DNA of 11,000 nt, taken from the NCBI GenBank assembly GCA_905221605.1, contig CAJNDS010000080.1:251501-262500 (forward strand), read 5' to 3'. The stretch is from Symbiodinium natans. Its lineage: Eukaryota > Sar > Dinophyceae > Suessiales > Symbiodiniaceae. Position numbers and translations under genes: made by a program. Positions 5,450 through 11,000 of this stretch are shown one piece after another. The notes beneath the pieces were generated by a model. It had not been told where the DNA came from and did no database searches. It worked only from the letters and a program-made list of their open reading frames with translations. The number at the start of each line of letters is the position of its first letter. The stretch's first letter is position 1.

Positions 5450-5452
5450 AAG

Positions 5453-5542
5453 AAAGCCTCCTGGAGTCCGAACGCATTTCACCCCAAGCCCTTATCCTAT
5501 CCTAAACCAGCAAGATATACGCCATATCTTCAAAGGGCAGGC
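5453..5542 (+). CDS. Candidate exon 5 of the chain
   Basis: 30 codons after CCCCCAAG: KASWSPNAFHPKPLSYPKPA then RYTPYLQRAG, proline- and tyrosine-rich. It continues open to a TAG at about 5560. A donor GGC|GTTCAACC gives a 109-bp intron (5543-5651), containing a TTTAGGG array, that joins the next exon in phase 0. This is the weakest donor in the chain. Confidence 0.3.
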
Positions 5543-5582
5543 GTTCAACCACAAGCTTAGACCAGGAGCTTGGGAATACCAA

Positions 5583-5621
5583 CTTTAGGGTTTAGGGTTT
5601 AGGGTTTAGGGTTTAGGGTTG
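5583..5621. repeat. TTTAGGG array
   Basis: Five regular TTTAGGG units inside the proposed intron 5543-5651. Confidence 0.9.
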
Positions 5622-5651
5622 TATAGCCTAGCAACCGCTGGAATACTACAG

Positions 5652-5756
5652 CAAGCGATGCCCCCCCCCCCCCCCCCAGCAATGGCCCGTGTCCTCACCA
5701 AGGCCGGTCCGGCAGGCAAATTTCGGCAGGAACCTGTTTGGGAACCGTCATCTAGG
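5652..5756 (+). CDS. Candidate exon 6 of the chain
   Basis: Acceptor GGAATACTACAG, then QAM, a run of six prolines coded by a C17 tract, and AMARVLTKAGPAGKFRQEP then VWEPSSR, ending at donor AGG|GTAGGT. The C17 tract is likely to be length-variable, which would shift frame. If this were a first exon, translation could start at the ATG at 5658 or the later ATG in AMARV. Confidence 0.45.
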
Positions 5757-5893
5757 GTAGGTTTGGGGACCCTCCAAAAGTTAGGTATGTGTTGTGGCTA
5801 AAAAAAGGATTTTACAAGGGTTTGGGGTACCAAAAGGTAGGTTGGGGGGGACCCTACGAAAGTTAAGTACATTGTTCTGGCTACGTAAGGATT
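5757..5893 (+). repeat. Diverged tandem duplication inside an intron
   Basis: GTAGGTTTGGGGACCCT...AAAGTTA..TA.....TTGTGGCTA....AAGGATT at 5757-5811 recurs as GTAGGTTGGGGGGGACCCT...AAGTTAAGTAC...TTCTGGCTA...AAGGATT at 5837-5893, a period of about 80 bp. Both copies begin with the donor-like GTAGGTT. The full intron is 5757-5897, ending GGATTGCAG. Confidence 0.6.
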
Positions 5894-5897
5894 GCAG

Positions 5898-6047
5898 AAT
5901 TTGCAAGTGATTTTCGGATCAACCCCTGTCATGTTGCCCCAGGCAGCTCAAACTCACTTGTACTGTACATGGGTCAGCTCCTTTTTTCAAGCTGCCACAC
6001 GTCAGTTTCCCGACAGCCACCCAGACCTACCCTTGCAAACGAAGTGA
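5898..6047 (+). CDS. Candidate exon 7 of the chain, with stop
   Basis: 49 codons and TGA: NLQVIFGSTPVMLPQAAQTH then LYCTWVSSFFQAATRQFPDS then HPDLPLQTK. It joins exon 6 in phase 0 and has the most protein-like sequence of the chain. Summed from 4894, the seven exons total 633 nt, exactly 211 codons. The stop lies in a sequence (ACGAAGTGAAATC) resembling the MITE-like end, so the gene may once have continued. No family is recognised. Confidence 0.45.
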   Translation, partial: NLQVIFGSTPVMLPQAAQTHLYCTWVSSFFQAATRQFPDSHPDLPLQTK

Positions 6048-6067
6048 AATCTAAACGGCTTATCTCC

Positions 6068-6164
6068 CCGGTTCTTAGTAGGGAATGAGGGAATGAGGGC
6101 CCTATATATACCCAGAAGGGATTGTACAGGGTACCTCATTCCCTCACTCCCTACTAAGAACCGG
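6068..6164. repeat. Near-perfect 97-bp hairpin element
   Basis: 31-bp arms at 6068-6098 and 6134-6164 are inverted copies with a single mismatch (CCGGTTCTTAGTAGGGA...). The 35-bp loop can pair further (GGCCCT against AGGGTACC). It has no coding frame. It could be a young MITE or a structured RNA precursor. Confidence 0.85.
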
Positions 6165-6177
6165 CCAGTTATTCAGA

Positions 6178-6352
6178 GTTTAGCGTCTAGGGCTAGGGTT
6201 TCGGCTTTGGGGGTTGGGGTTTAGGGATTAGGATTTAGGGCCTAAACCCTAAACCCTAAACCCTATTATAAACCCTAAACCCTAAACCCTAAACCCTAAA
6301 TCCTAAACCCTAAACCCTAAACCCTAAACCCTAAACCCTAAACCCTAAACCC
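6178..6352. repeat. Head-on junction of heptamer arrays
   Basis: Degenerate TTTAGGG units (6178-6240) meet CCCTAAA units (6241-6352) at GGATTTAGGGCCTAAACCC. The orientation flips at 6240-6241 with no spacer. Confidence 0.85.
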
Positions 6353-6354
6353 CA

Positions 6355-6459
6355 GGCTTGCTGAGGCTGGCTGCCTAGAATCTGGCCATCGGAGTGGATG
6401 CGCATGATGCCCTCCTCCGACACCGTGCACAGGTACCTGGAGCGAATCGAGTCCGCAAC
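6355..6459 (-). CDS. Exon-like island, unknown protein
   Basis: 35 open codons on the minus strand: VADSIRSRYLCTVSEEGIMR then IHSDGQILGSQPQQA, about 80% G or C at third positions. On this strand it lies between a C14 tract (poly-G in sense) with sense TTTAGGG units upstream and a sense TTTAGGG array downstream, which could give a donor G|GTTTAGGG. The plus strand is also open (NLAIGVDAHDALLRHRAQ, with CAG|GTACCTGG after it), so the strand is not certain. No family is recognised. Confidence 0.3.
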
Positions 6460-6489
6460 CCCCCCCCCCCCCCCCAAAAGCCCCAAAGC

Positions 6490-7085
6490 CCTAAAGGCCC
6501 AACAAAAGGCCCTAAACCCCAAACCCCAAACCCTAAACCCCAAACCCTAAACCCTAAACCCTAAACCCCTAAACCCTAAACCCTAAACCCCTAAAACCTT
6601 AGACCGACTCCTCTCGTCATCCCTCAGGCCACTTTCTTGGATAGAGTTCTGGGTTCTTGGTTTCGGGTTTAGGGTTTCGGGTTTAGGGTTTAGGGTTTAG
6701 GGTTTAGGGAAAGCCCCCGAAACCTTGGACCCTAAACCCACCTAAACCCCACCTTGCAAGGCACACATAAACCCTGAAGATCAGCATCATACTCCCCATG
6801 TTACTGCAATCGCTACGAGGGTATAGGGACCATACACCCTAAACACTATCCCTAAACCCTAAACCCTAAACACTCTCCCTAAACCCTAAACCTTTTAGAG
6901 TATAGGGACCGTAAAACGTCCAGGTTCAGGTCCTGGGGTTCATTTCGTGGCCCAAGGAAGCTCTTACGCTAGACCCTAAACCCTAAACCCTACACCCCAA
7001 ACCCCAAACCCTAAACCCTAAACCCTATAGCCCTAAAGCCTAAACCCTATAGCCCTATAACCCTAAACCCCAAACCCTACCCTAA
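6490..7085. repeat. Mixed heptamer blocks, both orientations
   Basis: CCCTAAA blocks at about 6503-6600, 6720-6740, 6837-6895 and 6972-7085, and TTTAGGG at 6655-6712. Between them are short unique pieces, including sequences related to the MITE-like family (TATAGGGACCGTAAAACGT; GGGGTTCATTTCGTGGCCC near 6896-6955). No gene was seen. Confidence 0.8.
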
Positions 7086-7337
7086 TCCCGGAAGTTTCCC
7101 TCGCACGGGGCCGGTAGCGGTGTGCGGGATAGGGGTGTATGGGCTTGTTCGAACTTACGGTTTTTTTGGGTTCAGGGATCCGCAAGGGCTAGGGTTTCGG
7201 GTTCAGGCTTTGCTGAGTTTGGGGCTTAGTTCGGGTTTTCGGGTTTAGGGCTTAGGGTTTAGGATTTGGGGCTTGGGGTGTGGTTTAACATCCGCCGACT
7301 CTGGCGGCGTGTTGGATGGGTTTGAGAATCAGCGTTA
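7086..7337. other. No gene seen; degenerate TTTAGGG block
   Basis: Unique GC-rich sequence to about 7180, then decayed TTTAGGG/TTTCGGG units (7185-7285). The short piece 7290-7337 has no convincing exon signal. Confidence 0.5.
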
Positions 7338-7556
7338 CCCAACCCCCGACCCCCCCCTACCCCCCCCTACCCCCGACCCCCCCCTCCCCCCCCCTTCCCC
7401 CTCCCCCCCCCTCCCCCCAACCCCCTAACCCACCCCACCCCCCCCACCCCCCACCCCCCCCCCGCCCCCCCCCCTGCCCCCACCCCCCCCCCCCCCCCCC
7501 CCCCCCCACCCCCCCCCCCACCCCCCCCCCCACCCCCCCCCCACCCCCCCGCCCCC
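7338..7556. repeat. 219-bp poly-C/polypyrimidine tract
   Basis: Almost pure cytosine on the plus strand with occasional A, T and G, including unbroken runs of more than 20 C. The proline-rich frame (plus) and glycine-rich frames (minus) across it are translations of the tract. It precedes a CT-rich stretch and an acceptor-like TTTCACAG at 7612-7619, so it may be an enormous intronic pyrimidine tract. Confidence 0.9.
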
Positions 7557-7619
7557 TCTGTCTTTTCTTTCCGGCTGTTTGGGTCCTGGTGCCACCCCCC
7601 CCCCCCCAACGTTTCACAG

Positions 7620-7679
7620 AACTCTGCCGAGCAAACTAAGATGATCTTCGAACCATGCGATGAGGAAAGCATCCTTTGA
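7620..7679 (+). CDS. Candidate terminal exon
   Basis: After acceptor AACGTTTCACAG, 19 codons read NSAEQTKMIFEPCDEESIL and stop at TGA. It is acidic and not low complexity. It could be the 3' end of a plus-strand gene running through the poly-C region, but no partner exon was placed. Confidence 0.3.
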   Translation, partial: NSAEQTKMIFEPCDEESIL

Positions 7680-7764
7680 GCCGACGAGTGGGTTTAGACC
7701 TTTCAACTATGCTCCAGCGGGGTCGGCGGCTTGAACCGGAGGCTCTTAGATTTTGGGGCCCCGG

Positions 7765-8008
7765 GCTTGAGGTTTAGGGTTTAGGGTTTAGGGTTAAGGG
7801 TTTTGGGTTTTGGGCTTGGGATGCTTTGCCTTTGTTAGGGTTCAGGGCTCAGTAACCTGGGATGGGAGCCTCCATGCATTGCGCCGAAAGAAACCCTGAA
7901 CCCTGCGCCCGAAACGGCCCCCTAAACCCTAAACCCTAAACCCCAAACCCTAAACCCTAAAACCCTAAACCCCAAACCCTAAACCCTAAATCCTAAACTC
8001 TGGGTCAC
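7765..8008. repeat. Opposed heptamer blocks
   Basis: TTTAGGG units at 7770-7850, then unique sequence, then CCCTAAA units at 7915-8000. Between the preceding exon and this block, a plus frame MLQRGRRLEPEALRFWGPG is open but unsupported. Confidence 0.75.
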
Positions 8009-8091
8009 ACGTTGCCTAGCTGGCGCACGTGCAGGGCTCATCCGGCTTGAGGATGGCGGGCCTAAGGATTTGATCTGAGGTTTGAAGGGAA

Positions 8092-8240
8092 GGGGGGGGG
8101 GGGGGTTAGGGTTTAGGGTGTAGGGTGTAGGGTGTAGGGTTTAGGGTTGAGGGTTTGGGGTTTGGGGTTTGGGGTTTAGGGTTCAGAGTTTGTAGGGGTT
8201 GGGGTTAGGGGAGGTTAAAGGGGGGTTTCGGGTTTAGGGC
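8092..8240. repeat. G12 tract and TTTAGGG/TGTAGGG array
   Basis: A G12 run is followed by TTTAGGG, TGTAGGG and TTTGGGG variants down to GGTTTAGGGC, whose TTTAG immediately precedes the small frame at 8242. Confidence 0.85.
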
Positions 8241-8241
8241 G

Positions 8242-8343
8242 ATGTTTGTTGAAATCCTCCTGGTTCAGGTCTTGGACCGAACATCCAGTTCGCTGTTGGA
8301 AGTTCTGTCATGGAAGGCCACCCTGAAGCCTACTTTGGAGTAG
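8242..8343 (+). CDS. Small ORF or exon, unknown
   Basis: 33 codons from ATG to TAG directly after a heptamer array: MFVEILLVQVLDRTSSSLLE then VLSWKATLKPTLE. The preceding TTTAG|GGCG could be an acceptor, and a GT at the end (GGA|GTAGACC) a donor. Leucine-rich, no family recognised. Confidence 0.25.
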   Translation: MFVEILLVQVLDRTSSSLLEVLSWKATLKPTLE

Positions 8344-8565
8344 ACCCTGGACAGAAGTATATACTTTTTGGGTATAGGTAGCTATAATAAGAACCCAGAA
8401 CCAAAAAGAGTACTGAAGTATAGTTCTCCAAAAACCAGTAACCAACTACAGATCAAAGACAGGAATTCTTGCTCAAAAACCCGTAAAAGGTCGACCGAGG
8501 TCTGGACACGAAGGCCTGGTACAAGTCTCCGCGCCTGCCGACGGGCGTGAAAGCCTAGAGGCCTT
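8344..8565. other. Ambiguous open region
   Basis: Both strands are open (plus IKDRNSCSKTRKRSTEVWTR after AACTACAG; minus RLVPGLRVQTSVDLLRVFEQ). Neither has strong third-position bias, so no gene is called. CTTTTTGGGTATAGGT and TATAGTTCTCC resemble interior parts of the dispersed elements. Confidence 0.3.
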
Positions 8566-8643
8566 GGGACTAAACGAACCCTGAAAGGTTTGAGCTCCAT
8601 CTACCTGAATAAGACTAGAGTTTCAGGGTTCATGTGATCTTTC
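8566..8643. repeat. MITE-like element, short copy
   Basis: 78 bp with GGGACTAAACGAACCCTGAAA at the left. GAACCCTGAAA (8576-8586) and TTTCAGGGTTC (8621-8631) are a perfect 11-bp inverted repeat. No coding frame. Confidence 0.6.
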
Positions 8644-9240
8644 AGGGAGGTACCGTTAGGTCTGGGGATCTGCTCTCCGAATAGCAATCGACTTGTGGGT
8701 AGTTCTCCAAAGGGGGGGGGGGGGTCCTTTCTGTACGCCACAATCTTAGCGAATGGAAGTAACTCGACACCGGCACCTCGACAGCACTCCAATCCTAGCG
8801 GGCTAAATTAACCCGAGGCTTAGGGTTTATGCTAGGGTCTAGGGTTTAGGGTTTAGGGTTTAAGCTTTATGCTAGGGTTTGGGGTTTAGCGTTTAGGGTT
8901 TAGTGCAAAGTTTATGGTCCATGTGCCCCACGCGGAATGCTTTGTCAAATAGAATCGTAGGTTCATGTGGTCCCTAAACCCCGTAACCATAAAGACCCTA
9001 AACCCTAAACCCTGTACCCTGAACTCTAAATCCTAAACCCTAAACCATACTTCTTTTTTGAACTCGGTCCAGTAAGCTTCGGGGGACTCGCAGTGATTTC
9101 ACAGGTGCCACAAGTCACCTGCGCCTCAACCCAAAACCTTAAACCCTAAACCTTAAGATTCAAAACCCTAAACCCTGGGCCCTAATTATACCCAGTTTCA
9201 AGACCGAGCCCTAAACCCTAAACCCTAAACCCTAACCCGA
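8644..9240. repeat. Decayed heptamer blocks, no gene seen
   Basis: A G12 tract at about 8712, TTTAGGG units at 8818-8905, CCCTAAA at 8990-9046 and 9138-9235, with short unique fragments including GGTTCATGTGGTCCC near 8960 that resembles the MITE-like ends. No convincing exon. Confidence 0.7.
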
Positions 9241-9254
9241 GAGGTTAGGGTGCA

Positions 9255-9419
9255 GGGACCAAATGAATGCAAAAACTGGGGTCACGTAGGGGTTTTGAAA
9301 GGAACACGAGGGGTCAGGGTTTAGGGACCAAATGAATACTGGGAACATATACCGTCTACTACTACAATCCTTCGTCGGGTATATGGACCATAGACTTTTT
9401 AGGGTTTAATTTCGTCACC
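9255..9419. repeat. MITE-like element with duplicated left end
   Basis: GGGACCAAATGAAT occurs at 9255-9268 and 9324-9337. The second starts an approximately 96-bp element ending TTTTTAGGGTTTAATTTCGTCACC, the inverted match of the family's left end. The first copy may be a truncated element. Confidence 0.55.
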
Positions 9420-9596
9420 AAGGTATACGTATTTTAGTGCCAGCGCTTGGGGGGACGGCTGTCCCCCAAAAGACGTTGCAGGCAGTTCTATACACAGAAG
9501 GTCGTACAATCTTCATGTCCCTTCGGGGCTACATGTACCCTACACGGTCTGTGGCCCATATACCCTGCTAGGGATTGCCGTCGTACAAGGTATAGT

Positions 9597-9710
9597 TCCG
9601 GCCAAGTGAACCGATAAAATTGGGATTCTATACCTTGTGCTACGGGAATGTCGCTTAGGGAGTGTGTATGGAGCCTAGACCCTAAACTGGGTTTGATTCA
9701 CGCAGTCCCC
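9597..9710. repeat. MITE-like element
   Basis: About 114 bp with left end GGCCAAGTGAACCGATAAAA and right end GGGTTTGATTCACGCAGTCCCC, the latter being GGGGACTGCGTGAATC in reverse. AAAATTGGGAT after the left end matches copy B. Confidence 0.6.
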
Positions 9711-10094
9711 ACACGGATGAAAGCGGCCTGTAGACTTGGAAAACCAAGGTATTGGAGCGGCCCTGATTCGCGATGACGATGTTCTCCTGCAAGTCATCTG
9801 ATGACGACTTCTTAAACGAGGGTCTTTGGGAAGTAGGGAAATTCACATAATATACCTTTACATGGTCCTTATTAAGGGATGATATAGTCTACCGACCGTC
9901 GGGTCCCCAGTACCCCTACTAACAAGGTCATGGTTGTGATCGCTTAAAAAAGTTCAAATTTCTGTTCCATATTGAGTTAAGCACCCTTAAAATTATGTAA
10001 ACTGTTACCCCCCCCCCCCACTATGACAAAGCAAAGAGCCTTGGGCACGAAATGGACCATAGAAGGCTTCGGGTCCATACTACCTTAACGGGTT
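9711..10094. other. No firm gene; possible small frame
   Basis: A plus frame MTMFSCKSSDDDFLNEGLWE from an ATG at 9773 to TAA at 9848 is open (25 codons) but unsupported. The rest is unique AT-richer sequence with a C10 run at about 10010, and a MITE-like left end GGGCACGAAATGGACC near 10042. Confidence 0.3.
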
Positions 10095-10156
10095 TTGGGT
10101 TTAGGGTTGAGGGTTTGGGGGTTAGGGTTTAGGGTTTGGGGTTTAGGGCTTAGGGC
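10095..10156. repeat. TTTAGGG array
   Basis: Degenerate TTTAGGG units ending GGGCTTAG, which could serve as an acceptor for a plus frame MVRISGLTWFENR ending at a consensus donor CAG|GTGAG (10197). Confidence 0.8.
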
Positions 10157-10165
10157 ATATGGTAC

Positions 10166-10257
10166 GAATCTCGGGGCTGACTTGGTTTGAAAACAGGTGA
10201 GATGGCTGCTCATTTCTTGCATCTTGGCAATCTGGGCTCCGATTGAGTTTTCGATGT
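10166..10257 (-). CDS. Exon-like island, strand uncertain
   Basis: On the minus strand, after acceptor CCTTAAG and before GT (TTC|GTACCA), 92 bp read IENSIGAQIAKMQEMSSHLT then CFQTKSAPRF. It has a helical, amphipathic look. The plus strand offers a competing exon (10154-10196) with the consensus donor CAG|GTGAG. No family is recognised. Confidence 0.25.
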
Positions 10258-10304
10258 CTTAAGGACTAGTCATGGCAACTCGTAAACCCCGTATGTATAT
10301 ATAC

Positions 10305-10362
10305 TGAAAACCCAAAACCCTAAACCCTACACCTTAAACCCTCAACCCCAGACTCAAAACCC
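10305..10362. repeat. CCCTAAA block
   Basis: Degenerate CCCTAAA/CCCTCAA units. From here to 10578 only short TTTAGGG remnants (10436-10460) and unique sequence without a convincing exon are seen. Confidence 0.7.
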
Positions 10363-10578
10363 ACATTCTATGTCCTGCCCCGGGCCATCGCCAAAATCGA
10401 CGATAGAACTCCAGTTTCGGAACCTTGCTTTTAGAGGATTTAGGGCACTTAGGGTTTATCATGTGTTGGGCTTTAAATATACTAGCCCGCGTTCTTCATT
10501 CCTTTCCGAAAAGATCTTATGTTCGCGGATGTTGGAAGTAGAATAATTATTTCGGGGGAGGGTTTAAGCAATTGGTAG

Positions 10579-10629
10579 GTGTCGCTGAGCAAACGAGCTT
10601 GCAAAGTGAGCCTGGGACTTCGAGATGCG
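10579..10629 (+). CDS. Candidate exon, penultimate, unknown protein
   Basis: 17 codons after acceptor AATTGGTAG, reading VSLSKRACKVSLGLRDA and ending at GCG|GTTTGGGG. It joins the exon at 10690 in phase 0 across a 60-bp heptamer intron. No family is recognised; upstream exons were not found. Confidence 0.45.
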
Positions 10630-10689
10630 GTTTGGGGTTTAGGGTTTAGGGTTTAGGGTTTAGGGTTTAGGGTTGTGATAAGAGCTCAG
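10630..10689 (+). repeat. 60-bp heptamer-repeat intron
   Basis: GTTTGGGG, then TTTAGGG units, then TTGTGATAAGAGCTCAG. It is bounded by GT and AG and separates two open frames in the same phase. Confidence 0.5.
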
Positions 10690-10758
10690 GTCATGACTTT
10701 CTTCAACAGCTTGCGCAACTTCCCTGAATCTCAGAGGTCCGGGGCCGTGTCCATCTAA
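10690..10758 (+). CDS. Candidate terminal exon, unknown protein
   Basis: 22 codons and TAA: VMTFFNSLRNFPESQRSGAV then SI. Joined to the previous exon it reads smoothly (LGLRDA-VMTFFNSL). The stop is followed 23 bp on by a stem-loop. Confidence 0.45.
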   Translation, partial: VMTFFNSLRNFPESQRSGAVSI

Positions 10759-10781
10759 GCCGCAGGGCCGGTCACCCAATG

Positions 10782-10812
10782 AGAAGCCGAAGGAAGCCCT
10801 CTTTCGGCTTCT
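10782..10812 (+). other. Stem-loop after stop codon
   Basis: AGAAGCCGAA (10782-10791) and TTCGGCTTCT (10803-10812) form a perfect 10-bp stem with an 11-base loop, followed by TTTT. In a eukaryote this may be a 3'-UTR structure; its role is unknown. Confidence 0.6.
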
Positions 10813-10843
10813 TTTACTATATCAGAACCATACTATCTGCTGC

Positions 10844-10926
10844 TGACCCTAAACCCTAAACCCTACACCCTAAGCCCTAAACCCTAAACCCTAAACCCTA
10901 AGCCCTAAACCCTAAACCCTAAACCT
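10844..10926. repeat. CCCTAAA array
   Basis: About eleven CCCTAAA units with CCCTACA and CCCTAAG variants, in opposite orientation to the upstream intron array. Confidence 0.9.
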
Positions 10927-11000
10927 CTGAAGCTTGAGATAACAGTCTGAGGTCGTGGCGAGTGCCACCTGCCCACAGCCGGAGGACGGCGATATAGGGT

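Noticed and set aside
7316-7672. Proline-rich and glycine-rich frames of about 100 codons
   Set aside because: They are translations of the poly-C tract; homopolymer coding with no flanking domain.
10782-10815. Bacterial rho-independent terminator
   Set aside because: The hairpin plus T run fits in shape, but introns, heptamers and MITEs mark this as eukaryotic nuclear DNA.
1-11000. Eimeria or other coccidian origin
   Set aside because: Dispersed TTTAGGG fits, but there are no CAG or poly-Q/A repeats typical of those segments, and the spliced-leader match and apparent GA donor favour a dinoflagellate relative. Not fully excluded.

Overview
The window looks like nuclear DNA of a protist in the dinoflagellate lineage (dinoflagellate or perkinsozoan). 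The grounds are plant/alveolate-type heptamer repeats (TTTAGGG/CCCTAAA) scattered in short blocks through the whole window, GC3-rich coding islands, apparent use of GA-AG or GC donors, MITE-like palindromes, and a 12-base match to the 3' end of the dinoflagellate spliced leader (TTTTGGCTCAAG) 49 nt upstream of the only large gene. A coccidian such as Eimeria, also known for dispersed TTTAGGG blocks, is the main alternative. No rRNA, tRNA, CRISPR or prokaryotic operon was seen.

Layout. 1-720: two or three hairpin (MITE/introner-like) elements, an exon-like island on the minus strand and a CCCTAAA block. 720-1520: (CA)n, (TA)n and (TG)n microsatellites with an 87-bp exon-like island on the minus strand. 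1623-3428 (minus): one confident gene. Its 531-aa product carries, in order, a winged-helix-like N-terminus, a RyR-type repeat domain, a DEK_C-type domain and a shortened, divergent alpha-tubulin-like region. I know of no protein with this architecture. 3700-3830: telomere-like block between this gene and a set of plus-strand exons. 3850-6047 (plus): hand-traced exon chains. Exons 3850-3924 and 3983-4069 join in frame, and exons from about 4894 to 6047 join in frame over seven segments. Four of the short introns (55-62 bp) have GT-AG ends, and three of these are made almost wholly of TTTAGGG heptamers. 6068-6164: a near-perfect 97-bp hairpin. 6165-7300: heptamer blocks in both orientations with one exon-like island. 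7338-7556: an extreme poly-C tract, followed by a possible terminal exon. 7680-10560: degenerate heptamer blocks, several copies of a MITE family, and little firm coding signal. 10579-10758 (plus): two exons joined across another 60-bp heptamer intron, ending in a stop codon and a stem-loop.

The most interesting idea is that short telomere-like arrays here act as introns. Each TTTAGGG unit supplies both GT and a TTTAG acceptor, and removing whole arrays restores frame at four places. A second element family with inverted ends GGGGACNAAGTGAACCC may act as a GA-AG introner. Exon calls other than the large gene were made by eye without transcript data and should be read as hypotheses.
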